From: Rhizomys pruinosus
Taxonomy: Eukaryota; Chordata; Mammalia; Rodentia; Spalacidae
NCBI GenBank assembly: GCA_009823505.1
Contig: VZQC01007982.1
Span: 5,580,517-5,644,516, forward strand
Length of the DNA stretch: 64,000 nucleotides
Direction: 5' to 3'
In this document: in pieces, positions 1 to 11,108 of the stretch
Position numbering within the stretch: the stretch's first letter is position 1
Layout: each line of letters opens with the position of its first letter
Notes under the pieces: generated by a model
What the model was told of the DNA's origin: nothing
The model's input: only the letters and a program-made list of their open reading frames with translations
Databases searched by the model: none
Program-made: the position numbers and the translations under genes

Positions 1-171
1 AAACTGGATATATAGGCAAGACCCTCGAAACAGGTGCTTGGCAGGAAAAGGATAGAGAAATGGCAACTGCTAGAGGGGAAAACAGAGCCAGGTTCTAAGG
101 AAAGGACCTCAGAAGAAGCTCTGGCTATTCCTACTGCACTCACTGATGTAGCAGACAGGAACTGGCGGGCT

Positions 172-237
172 CTATGATTAACTACTCTGTATGATTAACT
201 ACTCTATATGATTAACTGCTCTATATGATTAACTACT
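172..237. repeat. Tandem repeat, four 15-17 bp units
   Basis: Four consecutive near-identical units with core TATGATTAACTACT begin at 172, 187, 204 and 221. The first is 15 bp and the others are 17 bp. Confidence 0.9.
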
Positions 238-323
238 CACTAGGCATCCCTGGGAGAGAAAGGGAACTACTCCATACTCGACTCTATCATATAGTAAGTT
301 CTTTAAAAAAATTATCCAGGGGA

Positions 324-536
324 CCGGAGAGATGGCTTAGTAGTTAAGAGTACTGATTGCTTTTGTGGAAGACCCGAGTTCAAATCCCAGAACCCACATG
401 GCAGCTAACCCCCATCTAAAACTCCAGTACCAGGGCATCTGACTCCCTCTTCTGGCCTCTGCAGGCACTGCAGAACATGGGTGCACTTACATACATGCAG
501 ACATAACACTCACACATAAAATAAAATAAAAATAAA
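324..536 (+). mobile_element. B2 SINE
   Basis: The tRNA-like head GAGAGATGGCTTAGTAGTTAAGAG and the box B-like TTCAAATCCCAG are present. The B2 body follows, ending in an ACATAAAATAAAATAAAAATAAA tail, so the copy is essentially full length. Confidence 0.9.
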
Positions 537-1589
537 CAAAAAGCATTACCCACCAGGAACCCAAAGTTAGCTATTACTCTTATTTCTTGTGAGAACCCTG
601 AGGGGGTACCCACAACTAGTAAATTACAGAGGTAGGAATTTTTCCTCGTCTGCCTGAATCTACAAAGTCAATGGTTATTAAACGGTACTAATAATTATTA
701 TACCCTATTTCCTTTTAAGAGTATACAGAAACTCCAGTCACTATTTTATAAGCCATTAAAGGCAAAGATTCTCTCATACCCATGATTTTTATAGTGCATC
801 TCTTCAATAAACAAAATACATATATGGTTCTCCAGAGTGCTTTCTAGATTGAGGATTTCATCTCTCCACTAAACCTTTAAATACAGACAGATGACAAACA
901 ATACATTGGATTAAGTATTTCCTTTTGATTCATTGATAGTAAGTTATAAGAATAGCTAATTAGAATGCTAGAGTACCCTCCTTCCTTGAGCATCAAGCCA
1001 GAGTGACTTATTTATGTAGTAACTGAAAATCTTTAATTCCTTCAAAATTTCCAATACAAGTTCCTAAAGATTAGGGAATACTCCATGAAGTTGATTACTG
1101 ATTTGACTTGCTGACTGAGATCAGGTCTCCCACATTTTTTAAGGTCTTGGTTCTTTCTTTTACCACTTCTTTCCCTCCCCCATTTTGGAAAAGGCATGGA
1201 TGAAAAAGCATAGATAGACTAATTTACAAAAGAATACACATTTACCTCCTCCTAAATAGAAAAAGTATTTGGACAGTGTTTTGTGTGAGGCTGACCTGTT
1301 CCTGCTTTGTCTACTATAATATGTCTGGAGTAGAGAGCACAGATCCTTTCCAATGAGTCTTCACAAAGAAAGGAAAATCTCTAGTGAGGCATAGATGCCT
1401 GGCCTTTGAATATTTGCTTAGTGTTTCATTAGTGAAGAAATGTAGGTCATTGGACATTGTGGCTCCTTGATTAAGCTGTCAGAGCGACTGGATCATAACA
1501 ACTGGAATCTTAGTACATCATGTTTGCTACAGTCATTTTACTTTGGAGCCTTTGTCTTTGCTTTTGCTTCATAAATCATAGCATAAAAA

Positions 1590-1715
1590 GCATGTGTATG
1601 GTTGCCTGGGGTAGCACACAATGCAGAGGCTGGCAGAGGCCAGCCTAGTTTACGTGGCAAGTTCCAGGTGGGGCTGTAGGGAGACTTTGTCGCCAAACAA
1701 AACAACAAACAAAAC
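1590..1715 (+). mobile_element. Diverged B1-like SINE fragment
   Basis: B1 landmarks survive in order: CAGAGGC, GGCCAGCCTAGTTTACG, AAGTTCCAGG and TAGGGAGAC. The tail is (AAAC)-rich. The copy is strongly diverged and its ends are approximate. Confidence 0.5.
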
Positions 1716-1965
1716 AAAACATAAGGAAGTATATGTCTGAAAGTAACTTCCCTTGTTTTGCTAATTTTCACTTGCCTGGGTGGCCAGCAGATTATCTATT
1801 TTGTGCCTGACGCCTCACAGAGCAATCACACCAGAGAATGTTAGGGCACTCATCCAGCAAAAAGAGTCCGAAATTCAGACAGCAGTTCTGACTGAGGATA
1901 CAAGTCTGCTGATGAATTATATGCTCTCATTTTTCCTTCCTTGAACACTTACTAGTAAGTGAAAC

Positions 1966-2378
1966 CAGGTGAGCTGGGTAGCTTTAGTGTCAAGTTGACA
2001 CACCTGGGTTGAGGGAGCCTCAATTGGGGGAGTGCGTCCATTGGACTGGGCCGTGGTCACATCAGTGGAGTACTGTCTTGATTGTTGAGTGATGTGGGAG
2101 GGCCCAGCCCACTGTAGGTGGTGCCACCCCAGGCAGGTTGTTATGTACAGTATAAGAGAGCAGGCTGGGCATGGGGCCAAGGGAGCAAGCCGGTAAACAG
2201 CATTCCTCCATGGCCTGTGCTTCAGCTCCTGCCTCCAGGTTCCTGCCAAGTTCCTATGCTGGGCTCCCTCTGTGATGAACTGTGACCCAGGAGATGTGAA
2301 CCAAATAAACCCTTTCCTCCCCAAGTTAAAATTGGTCAGAGTGTTTTGTCATGGTAATTGAAAAGAAACTAGCACACC
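1966..2378 (+). mobile_element. Rodent-wide interspersed repeat (family name uncertain)
   Basis: The block has the familiar order TGTCAAGTTGACACA, then GGGAGGGCCCAGCCCA, CTGCCTCCAGGTTCCTGCC, CCAAATAAACCCTTTCCTCCCC and a terminal GAAACTAGCACA. I recognise it as a very common rodent interspersed repeat, possibly a URR1-type non-autonomous DNA element, but I am unsure of the family name. The embedded AATAAA belongs to the repeat and is not evidence of a gene end. Confidence 0.6.
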
Positions 2379-3056
2379 AGGCTACTTCCCAGTTTTATTT
2401 TATAAGGATCCTGTGAGGATTCAGATAGGAAACAGAATGCATTGTCCCTGCCTCTTCCCTAGAATACAATGACCCCTGGAAGTGGTAGCTCTAGGGATAA
2501 CAGCTTCAAAGCTAGGACAGAACATTGTTTTAACACAACTGCAGATTGGCATTGGTGGGTTATTTAGAAAAAAATAAAGTTTTATATGCCAAAAAAAAAA
2601 AAAAAAGAGGGTGGGCGTAGTCACGTATGAAATTGTCAAATAACAAATTAAAAAAAATTATAATAAAAAAAGAGTGCTACCTGGTACTTCAGGAGGACTC
2701 CCGAGTGTTTACACCTTCCCAAAGAGTATTTTATACTAAAGGAGTTCAGTTTAAGATTAAGATGATTTCATCATAGAGTGACTTTGTTGTGTATTGTGAT
2801 TTCTAATGATATTCTAGATTTCTTTAAAATGTCCGTATCACCACGAATTTTCCAAGTCCCCAAGGCTTCATGTTTTCTCAGTTGACAAGTGTCTGTGGCC
2901 CAGCACTTCCTTTGACTAATCATGCCACTGACTAGCCCACCGGGGGTCGGGGTCTTAATCGTGGGAGAACAGAGTCCTTTTGGTATACAGGAAAACACAG
3001 GTTCGGTGATGGCATACAGAAGAAAAACCAAGCGAGGCTTTTGGATCTGCAGCGAT

Positions 3057-3085
3057 TTTACTGAGCTCAAGGCAGTGATTTTATA
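3057..3085 (-). promoter_or_regulatory. LTR TATA box and AGTAAA polyadenylation signal
   Basis: On the minus strand TATAAAAT (3085-3078) is followed about 15 nt later by AGTAAA (3062-3057). A half NF1-like TTGCCAA motif lies about 30 nt upstream of the TATA box. These support reading 2850-4374 as an LTR. Confidence 0.5.
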
Positions 3086-3387
3086 GTACATTCAAGAAGA
3101 AATAGCAAGGAGAGTTGGCAAACTTTCCAGAACTACTGGACAGGTTACTAACAATTCAATTTTCATACATTAACCAAAGTACATAGTCATGGGTCATGGT
3201 TGGCAGATTACAGCATAATACATCTTTAAGTTTAGACAATGATCACAAAACCGCAGGCACAAGTCTGGAACAAAACTTTTTTAGAACTGAGAGATTGTGG
3301 CTTTTCTTTTTATTATTACTTTATAACTAAAATAACCTTTACTTTGTGATCTTAAGGTTTTCTTTTTCTGTCTCCCAGGGAAATGGC

Positions 3388-4277
3388 TCAGGCCAATTGT
3401 AATGCACCTGGAGCCAATTTTTCAACATGTCTTGCTTTGGTACAGTGTGTGCAATGCCACCATTTACTATTGTATATTTGATTAATAATAGTTTGTTTTT
3501 GCTGTGGGGTTAACAAGCACCAAGGAGGCCTAGCTCTTAGCAATTTTTGCATGAAGTTTAAAGTATAGTAAAGGACCCACTGCCCATCTATATTAACCCA
3601 TCTATCTTCCCATTCATTATATGTTCCTGTGAAAGGAGGGGGAGAATCAGGGACCCTTTGTATGTTATTTTTTCTTAAAGGAGGAGCCCACCATCTGCCT
3701 TTAATTAAATAATGCCTCCCGTCATACACGACTGCCACTGGAATTCCCATTTTACTCAGTAACAGTCATGATATAAAACATCATTTTTACCTGATTATCC
3801 TATTTTGAACTTTCTTCAAACAATTTATTATTTTGTAATTGGTCTATGATATCACCCAATGTAATGTTGTTTTTCCAATGAATTTTTGCAAGAGCTTTTA
3901 AGAAAGGAGGGTCGTACTCAAAAATATTTTTATATTTAATTTGACTAAGATTTACAGAAAGTTCCTGCTCCAAGAGTGGCCTAAAACTGGGGGAGGTATT
4001 TGGCTATTATTGCCAACTCCCAGAACATCTAGGTAACTCTGTCTTTGTCTATAAGGAACATTTAATTAAACTTGAGAGAGGACTTTGTTGTATTCAGAAA
4101 GTATATTATAACTAAGAAAGACAGCATGCCAAGCCCAGCACCAAGGAAGCATGACATCTTAGGAGCATATCGGGAAATGGTCAAGGCTGAGCACTCTGCC
4201 AGGGACCTCCAGGGGGTCAGGCCCCGAAGGACTTTTCTCCCCCCCCTGCCTCGAATATGACTTTCATCACTGCTCAC
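3388..4277 (-). pseudogene. Broken ORF in LTR U3, at the position of MMTV sag
   Basis: Three minus-strand open segments in three different frames lie in order inside the U3. Segment 1 (4277-4062, first ATG near 4157) has a basic N-terminal part, then a hydrophobic helix at about residues 42-61, followed at once by an NTT glycosylation sequon. Segment 2 (4000-3800) has an NIT sequon and ends in a stop at 3802-3800. Segment 3 (3750-3388, 120 codons from ATG) is rich in Trp and Tyr and has no membrane helix. A short N-terminal part, one membrane anchor and a glycosylated outer region is a type II membrane layout. That, with its place in the U3 ending about 300 nt before the TATA box, matches the superantigen (Sag) gene of MMTV. 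The frame changes and stops mean no intact product is expected. Another ERV accessory protein is possible. Function is inferred from position and topology only. Confidence 0.4.
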
Positions 4278-4479
4278 ACAGGTGACACTGGAGTTGGTGT
4301 GGCATAATCACATGCTTCTCTAAAACCTTATCTGCTGGGACCAGCCTTCTGCTGCCCTGGAAGGGCCTCCAACATACATACGCTTGCTTTTCCCCAGAAG
4401 AAAACAAGAAAAAAACAACAAAGTTGATTTTCTATTATACACAAGAAATTGCACTGAGTCCATTATATAAAGACTCAAA

Positions 4480-4676
4480 AATCTATTTGTATATTATGTG
4501 TATGAGTGTTTGCTAGTATGTTTTGTGTGTTCACCACCTGCATGCCTGGTACCCACAGAAGTCAGAAGAGGCCATCAGATCCCCTGGAACTGGAGTTACA
4601 TGTGGGTGCTGGGAACTGAACTCAACTCTGCAAGAACAGCCAATGTTAACCACTGAGCCATTTTTCTAGTCCTTAT
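4480..4676 (-). mobile_element. Old B2 SINE
   Basis: Reverse-strand B2 landmarks appear in order: TATGTGTATGAGTGTTTG, AGAAGTCAGAAGAGGCC, CTGGAACTGGAGTTACATG, and finally CACTGAGCCATTTTTCTAG. Confidence 0.85.
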
Positions 4677-4991
4677 GTTGATGCTTTTTAAAGCTAGAAT
4701 TTATTGAGTTCTTCCCATGTCTTGGCTTCTTTTAATAAACTCTAGAAGTAATTACAAGCGTTATATAATCAAAGAATAAGGGAAAGATGTTAAACAAGTT
4801 GCCCCAGATTGTATGGTTAGTACAGAATAGTCAGTGCTAGAAACCAGAGAGACTAGTTCCAGGGTCCACACCCTACCCCTACGCTGCAGTACTTTTCTGA
4901 ACCCATCAGTACTGCTGTCCCCTGTGGATTACCAGTAGTTACCAATAATATACCTGTATTTGTTATTCAGTCTGAGATAGGTAACTCTTTT

Positions 4992-5218
4992 AAAACATAC
5001 TTTATTTTTATTTTATGTGTATGAGTGTATTGTCTGCAATATGTACACGCCCATGTGTTGCACAATGCCCACGGAGGTCAGAAGAGGGTATCAGATTCCT
5101 CTGGAACTGGGGTTTCAGACAGTTGTTACCTGATATATGGGTGGTGGGAACCAAACCTGTATCCTCTGCAAAAGCAAGCTGCCAGCTCTTAACTGCTGAG
5201 CCATCTCTCTAGCCCCTG
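4992..5218 (-). mobile_element. B2 SINE
   Basis: A near full-length reverse-strand B2 runs from a T-rich tail through GAGGTCAGAAGAGG and CTGGAACTGGGGTT to the promoter end GCTGAGCCATCTCTCTAGCCCC. Confidence 0.9.
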
Positions 5219-5281
5219 GAGATGGGTAACTCTTATTCTACGCTTTAATTGCTTTTATACTCAAGTAATTTTCACTCACTT

Positions 5282-5295
5282 TGGGCTTCAATTTT
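5282..5295. repeat. Left target-site duplication of chimeric SINE copy A
   Basis: TGGGCTTCAATTTT here is repeated exactly at 5666-5679, on the other side of the composite element. Confidence 0.85.
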
Positions 5296-5337
5296 CTTTC
5301 TTTTCTTTCTTTCTTTTTTTCTTTCTTTCTTCTTTCT

Positions 5338-5424
<87 letters not shown>

Positions 5425-5665
5425 CTTTTTGAGGCAGGGTCTCCCTATAACCCCAGCTGGCCTGGAACTCACTCTGTAGACCAGGCTGGCCTTGAACTCA
5501 CAGAGATCCACCTGACTCTGCCTCCCAAGTGCTAGGATTAAAGGTGTGTGCCACCACACCTGGCTTAAAGACGGTTCTTAGCTGCCATGTGGGTGCTGGG
5601 AATTGAACCCTGGTCCTCTGGAAGAGCAGTGGATGCTCTTAACTGCTGAGCCATATCTCTAGCTC
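5296..5665 (-). mobile_element. Chimeric SINE: B2 head joined to B1, copy A
   Basis: On the minus strand the first about 100 nt are a B2 promoter head (5665-5566). This joins directly to a complete B1 (5565-5425), then a very long A tail (T84 on the + strand, 5341-5424, followed by a TTTC-rich run). The whole unit lies between direct repeats TGGGCTTCAATTTT at 5282-5295 and 5666-5679. It therefore moved as one piece, not as a B1 landing in a B2. The junction falls after GTCTTTA of the B2, the same point as in the copy at 12545-12803. Confidence 0.75.
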
Positions 5666-6051
5666 TGGGCTTCAATTTTTTTTAGCTGTAAAGTAAGGGA
5701 GCTGAATGGATGGAACTGGTGGACATTATGTATACAAGATAAGCAATCCCGGTCCAGAAAGACTAACATCAAGTTTTCACTTACATGTGGAAGCTAAAAA
5801 AGTTGATGTCACAGAATAAAATAATTGTTATTAAAAGCTTGCAATGAAATAAGGAAGAGTTGGGAACCTGCTACCAAAATACAAGTTAGAGTTCCTTTTG
5901 ATGTTCTACACCACAGCAAGGTTACTACAGATGATAATTATACACTATAGATTTTATAAAGAATTAGAAGTCTAAAGGTTCCAAGCACAAAGAAATGATA
6001 AATGTTTAGGGAGATGAGATAGAAATGTTACTTACCATTTTATTATGAAAC

Positions 6052-6053
<2 letters not shown>

Positions 6054-6086
<33 letters not shown>
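6054..6086. repeat. (CA)n microsatellite
   Basis: Uninterrupted CA dinucleotides. Confidence 0.95.
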
Positions 6087-6154
6087 TATACTCCATGTAT
6101 ACGTATAATTATGTAAACATAACAAAGGCAAATATTGACAAAAAATACAAAGTC

Positions 6155-6300
6155 TGTATATGGTGGCATATGCTTGTAATCGCACCACTTGGGTGGTTGA
6201 GACAGGAGATTGTGTGTTCAAAGTCAGCTTGGGTTATACTAGCAAGTCTGAGACCAGCCTGGGCTAAGTAGTAAGACCCTGTCTCAAAAATTAAAAATGA
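6155..6300 (+). mobile_element. Diverged B1/B4-type SINE
   Basis: The order is TGGTGGCATATGCTTGTAATCGCACCACTTGGG, then GAGACCAGCCTGGGCTA and AGACCCTGTCTCAAAAA. This is a B1-like right half with an A-rich tail, older than the young B1 copies elsewhere. Confidence 0.7.
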
Positions 6301-7209
6301 AATAAATTGAATAATATAATTTCTCAGTTTCCTTCAGTGATAACACAGAATCAATACATAAGATTTAGGGAAAATCCATGATAAAGGCCTAACCACAGGG
6401 AAGAAGTGTCACTGTGAGGAATGGGAAACTACTGTTTAGGACAGAGGAAGGTGGTGCCGGGGTCACTTGTGATGTGATCACAAAGGTACTCTACCAATAT
6501 CACCTTGTTCCCTAAAAGAGAGTGGAAGTGGATTCAGGAAGACCTATTAGGAGGCTGTTGAAAAAAGTGCAGCAGAGTGTGAAGTAGATTAGGCTAGGGT
6601 ACTGGGAATATATAAGACTGGGTGTGCACATGCAGTGGAAGTGTATTTCCAGTTTTCAGTTTCAGTACAGGGGAACCTGAACTTAGTGGGTCAATGGCAG
6701 AGGACAGACAAGTGCCTTTTGTACTGGATTATGGGTAGCACGTTTTGACTTTGAAAATGAAAGGGTCTGTAGGAGACTGACTACCAGCAGCAAACAGCCA
6801 GCTCCTGTGTCCTGACATTAAGATAAAGAGACAGTCCTGCATCTGGTTATAGGACCAACAAACTCTGGAGCTGACCAGAGGGAGACAATGGTTCTGCTAA
6901 ACTAGATAAAGGTAGAACAGTCTAGGTCAGTGGATGATGTCTTTATGTATTACGGGCCAGCTTGACTCTACCTGTAAAAGACTATGGCTTCTGTGTACAT
7001 AGCTGTGGAATTGCTTTGACCAGCTATGTATACGATCATAAAGTATTTTATTCATCTTATTAATGGATTAATCCTTAAGGTACCATAGGGGTTAATAATG
7101 ACTTTTCAATGTATGCACACAACAAAGACAGAGGCAATGGGCTATAATAATTTATTTTCATTTATTTGTTTGAAAGTGGAACTACATCAAAAGTTGAAGC
7201 AATAAACTC

Positions 7210-7465
7210 AGACAGACTTATTTTTGTAGCACAATTAAATTCCTCATTTTAATTTATTTTTAACTATACATATATGTGTGTGTCCATGTTTGGGTATACG
7301 GAATGTGAGTGCAGCGCCAATGAAAAAAGAAGAGGCTGCCAGGTCCCTTGCAGCTGGCATTACAAGAGGTTGTGAGCCACCAGACCTGTGTGCTGTGAAC
7401 TGAACTCAGGTCCTCTGTGAAAGCAGTACAATACTTAACCATTGAGTCATCTTTCCAGTCCCAGA
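7210..7465 (-). mobile_element. B3-like SINE
   Basis: This is a degenerate B2/B3-superfamily copy in reverse. The T-rich tail, GCTGGCATTACAAG, TGAACTCAGGTCCTCTG and ACCATTGAGTCATCTTTCCAGTCC appear in the right order. Confidence 0.7.
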
Positions 7466-9079
7466 ATTAAATTCCTTATTAATGGTCTTAATTAAAGATA
7501 ACTTACAAATTAATAGCCTTGATAATTTTAAAAGAATAAATTGGCATTGAAAAGAAGGAAACAAGAGCCCATTCTCCCGAATTATGAATTAGCAACTTTG
7601 GGTTCTTTTCCAAGCTCCCTGCAACTAAATAAATAAATAACATTGTTTATTTGCACAAGGAGCTAGATAGGTTACTTTCTAAGGCCCTGTTAAATAATGC
7701 ATTAGTCTAATATCCTTGAAGGTCATCTTTGCCTTAAATGGGTTCATGATAATCTTTGTGAGCACAAACTCATTCTTTAAAAGTTCCCAAGGGAAAGTTT
7801 ATCCACGGATCAGAACGCAGGGTTCAGGATATGATATTATTACATAGATAACTCTGAAAAACTGTCTTGCCATTGGACAATAGTGATGTCTGACATTGTT
7901 AGCCTCTGTGACTATCTGTGTCACAAAGACCAGGCTTGCTCCTAAAATTTGCTTTTTAATTCTACTTAAGAGAATCACTGATAAAATTGTTTCTATATCA
8001 AAATACATATATTATCCATTCTTATAATTCTAAAAGGCAAGTGATGTTTGATATTAAGCCTGTATATGACAACCTAGCATTTATTAGATATCCATAACAA
8101 CACCAAATTAAATCAAATTAGCAAAGTTCAGAGTATCTCTAAATTTCAAATGTTGTATGACTGCCTCTAATAAATAATTAATTAAAGAAATGCTTTTATT
8201 CTCCAGAGTTAAGGATGATGTACATTAAGGAGAAAGCTTTGAAATCACAGTGTGGTGGAAAAACTGCTTAATCTGTCTTCATCTGCCTGAAGAAAAGGAA
8301 GAACAGGCTGGCAAGTGTGATTTAGAAGCTGCATTTCTGACAGTTAAAGATTGGAAGCTGCCTCCCCCAAGTTGTTCCCACCTGAACTCTAGTTAAAATT
8401 CAACTATTATTAGATACGGCCTATCACCTGCTGGGGACTGCCAGGCTTTAAGATTCTGTTCTTCAAGAAAAGAACGTCTGTTCTTGAGAACCCAGGAGCT
8501 ATGCTCTAAGAAGTAGAATGATACAAACTTGTTACCGGTAGATCTTAAGGAGATGAACTCATAGTGTCACAGAAGTTTAAAATGTGGCAAACTTATCTTT
8601 CCAAATGTATGTATAATTGTTCTGAGGCCCTGCTACCTGGTCACAAACCTATGAGGACTTGTTATGAGGACGAACTACGAAAAAATTCAGAAGACACTCT
8701 AAATACCACGCAGGGCAGCTTATTAGAAAATCAAGAACGGGTATGTCCCACGTGGTCATTCTTTATCTTTCTCCTCTATCCCCAAATTCAGGAATCGCTA
8801 CTTCAAACCTTGTGTGGTAGTTTAAGCCTGCTTAGAAGCAGCTTCGGGTAACAACCTGGCATTTTCATAGGTTTTCCTCTTCAGAAACTGGTTTCCAAGT
8901 TTACAATTTTCTCCCATTCCGCCCCGCCCGCCAGGTCTCAGTCAAGAAATTTTCAGAACATTCTATTATGCGTTTTTCTTACCCTTTTAAAAAGCAGGAG
9001 AAAGTAATAATGAGCAACCGCCTATAAATCGGACTCTTTAAAGGCTTTCGTTTTAATCTCTATCACGACGTATAAATAC

Positions 9080-9880
9080 GCGTGGCAAAGGAATTTTCTT
9101 CGGCGAGGAACGCCCCTATTCATGCCCGAGGAGTATCTGAAAATGTGCCCTGACTAAAAGAGTATCACCTCATATCTCCCACGGCCTTCGTGGCAGGTGT
9201 TTAGACACCAGACGCTTTCTAGAACTGCAAAGAATTCATTGGGCAGTTCTTGGGGCCTGAGGTTTCCCTAGAGCATGGTCGCCCGGGCAGGGTTTGTTCC
9301 GTACTTCCCCTAGGCCAAAGCCCGCCTCCAGAGCCAAAACCTTAGTTTCATTGGTCCATCCGGACGTTCGTCTCCTCCATAAGCCAATCAAAGCCCCCTG
9401 AGGGGATTTGGGAACCGGAAAGGACCTGGGCCGGTCGTGGTGGGTCAGGCGGGGCCGTAGATGAGTGACAGCGCGGTCCTCCAATCCATAGAGCAGTAGG
9501 ACCTGTATTTTCTGGCTTCTGGGCTAGAAAAGAGCGCCGATGCCGGCTGCAGCGATGAATCCTCGGAGGCTCGGGCTGTTTGGCGGCGCTGGGGAGCGGC
9601 TGCTGCTGGTGGCTTCCCTGCAGGTGAGTGGTTCTGTTGTAGAATATAACAGTTGGCGGAGTTTCCCTGCTTTAAATGACGCGGCATTTTATTTTAAGGT
9701 CAGCTCCTACCTCCCCCGCTTTAGGATTTTGTGGGACTCTGATGCCCGCTCCACCCCCTCGAGTGGGGACATTCCCCGCCCCCTCCCCCGGGTCCCCACT
9801 TCCCCGCCGATCCCCAAGTCGGTGTCCGCGGTCCCTGTCTCAGAATGCACTGCTGAGGAACCCGCCTGATTAGCATGGTG
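9080..9880 (+). promoter_or_regulatory. Bpgm: Bpgm CpG-rich promoter region
   Basis: CpG frequency rises sharply here compared with flanking DNA and drops again after about 9880. There is a forward CCAAT box at 9384-9388 and a reverse one (ATTGG) at 9350-9354, about 240-270 nt before the first donor site. No TATA box sits at a suitable distance. It is a typical broadly used CpG-island promoter. The exact transcription start cannot be read from sequence. Confidence 0.75.
9470..9623 (+). other. Bpgm: Bpgm exon 1, non-coding (5' end approximate)
   Basis: The exon ends in CAG with a consensus GTGAGT donor at 9624-9629. The start near 9470 is a guess. Two in-frame ATGs (9540, weak context; 9555, G at -3) open an upstream reading frame that stays open to the donor: 28 codons from the first ATG, ending in phase 0. 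Spliced straight to the exon at 20830 it stops after five codons. Spliced through 20112-20195 it continues for 27 more. It does not reach the Bpgm start in frame, so it is best read as an upstream ORF in the 5'UTR. Confidence 0.65.
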
Positions 9881-10102
9881 TCCCAGGATAAGGATATTTC
9901 AAGGGGACGTTTCCCTCCTGGACGTGTCAGGTGCGGTGCAACTGGTAGATCCCTGGAAGGGTGATGGACAGAGCTTGCCGTAAAGTTAATAGAAAACTTG
10001 AGCGCATGAAGGGAAAGGAAGACTCTTCTGCAGTGGTCTCATGGGTCAAATTGCAGGTTCAGAGGAAAACTAAAATACAAACGGACAAAAAGTGTAATTC
10101 CC

Positions 10103-10262
10103 AGCCTAGCGTGGTGGCGCACGCCTTTAATCCTAGCACTCGGGAGGCAGAGGCAGGCGGATCTTTGTGAGTTCAAGGCCAGCCTGGTCTATAGAGTGAG
10201 TTCCAGGACACCTGGGGCTACAGGGAGACCCTGTCTCAAAAAGCCCCCCCCCCCAAAAAAAA
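10103..10262 (+). mobile_element. B1 SINE with TSD
   Basis: A full B1 runs from GCGTGGTGGCGCACGCC to GACCCTGTCTCAAAAAG, with a C12/A8 tail. It is flanked by TGTAATTCCC at 10093-10102 and 10263-10272. Confidence 0.92.
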
Positions 10263-10459
10263 TGTAATTCCCTGTGTTCTGAGGGATAGGAGCTGGCTTT
10301 GCACTACAGGTGGTCCAAAGAAATGCTTAATTGTAATTAGACTTTGCCGGATAATTGGTTGCTAACTTCCATTCGCCTCCTCTTTCAAATTAGGATTTAT
10401 AGCTTGTGACTAGTTTTAGAATGTTAAGTAGCTGAATGTGAACCTCTTCCGAAGTCAAA

Positions 10460-10572
10460 TTTTGAAAATTAAATGTTACATTTTCCCAGTATTATATTTT
10501 TATTATAGATTAATATTTTTATTATATTTTTATTATAGATATCTTTTAATAGATATCTATAATAAAAGCAGA
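10460..10572. repeat. AT-rich imperfect tandem repeat
   Basis: TTTTTATTATAGAT-like units recur, ending in an ATAGATATCTAT palindromic stretch. Confidence 0.6.
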
Positions 10573-10766
10573 CTCAGGCCAATTTGTCTTTTATTTAAAA
10601 ACTCTCCCCTAAGTCTAAAATCCAGGGACTAGATTTTATCCATCATGGTATTGTTGTAGCACATCACAGATCATAGATGCTCCCAGGATGGTGGGGGATT
10701 TTTTAAAGGTGTAATTCAAATGGAAGTGTGAAAGAACATGAATTAGAAGCCATAACATGTTGTTTT

Positions 10767-10923
10767 GTGTTTTTTTGGTATTTTTGAGACAGGGTCTCCC
10801 TTTAGTTCCAGCTGGCCTGGAGCTTGCTCTGTAGTCCAGGCTGGCCTTGAACTCAAAGAGATCTGATACCTGCCTCTGCCTCCGGAGTGCTGGGATTAAA
10901 GGCATGCACCACCATGCCTGGCT
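10767..10923 (-). mobile_element. B1 SINE
   Basis: Reverse B1 with T-rich tail, GAGACAGGGTCTCCC, GTAGTCCAGGCTGGCC and the end GCACCACCATGCCTGGC. It faces the + strand B1 at 10967. Confidence 0.93.
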
Positions 10924-10966
10924 TATTTTATTTCAAGCAATTAGTTTAAAAAATTGCAGAGTATAA

Positions 10967-11108
10967 GCCGGGCGTGGTGGCACATGCCTTTAATCCTAGC
11001 ACTTGGGAGGCAGAGGCAGGCGAATCTTTGTGAGTTCAAGGCCAGCCTGGTCTACAGAGTGAGTTCCAGGACAGCTGGGACTACAGGAACACCTGATTCA
11101 AAAACCAA

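Larger units (their letters stand above)
2850..4374 (-). mobile_element. Solo or partial LTR of an MMTV-type betaretrovirus-like ERV
   Basis: Read on the minus strand, the element starts with TGTTGGAGGCCC at 4374. It has an unusually long U3 of about 1.3 kb that carries reading frames. A TATA box (TATAAAAT) lies at 3085-3078, and about 20 nt further on there is an AGTAAA at 3062-3057. A long ORF-bearing U3 followed by TATA, a closely spaced AGTAAA poly(A) signal and a short R region is the known layout of mouse-mammary-tumour-virus-type LTRs. The U5 end, near 2850-2950, could not be fixed, and I found no convincing target-site duplication. No gag, pol or env was recognised on either side, so it is probably a solo LTR. 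The class assignment rests on layout, not on an alignment. Confidence 0.55.
1..9080. other. Intergenic DNA upstream of Bpgm
   Basis: No host gene is recognisable. The repeats are listed separately: B2 copies, an old non-LTR-like repeat at 1966-2378, the betaretrovirus-like LTR and the chimeric SINE. I see nothing nameable in 541-1590, 2380-2850, 5680-6050, 6310-7210 and 7470-9080; short ORFs there lack splice context or family features. Confidence 0.7.

Noticed and set aside
2271..2320. AATAAA at about 2305 as a gene end
   Set aside because: It is a fixed part of the interspersed repeat at 1966-2378.
5272..5559. Lys-rich 95-codon minus-strand ORF
   Set aside because: It is the T84 homopolymer plus a reverse B1 read as protein; no gene.
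9540..9869. 109-codon ORF starting in Bpgm exon 1
   Set aside because: It reads straight through a consensus GTGAGT donor at 9624 into the intron; only the part up to 9623 is kept, as an upstream ORF.
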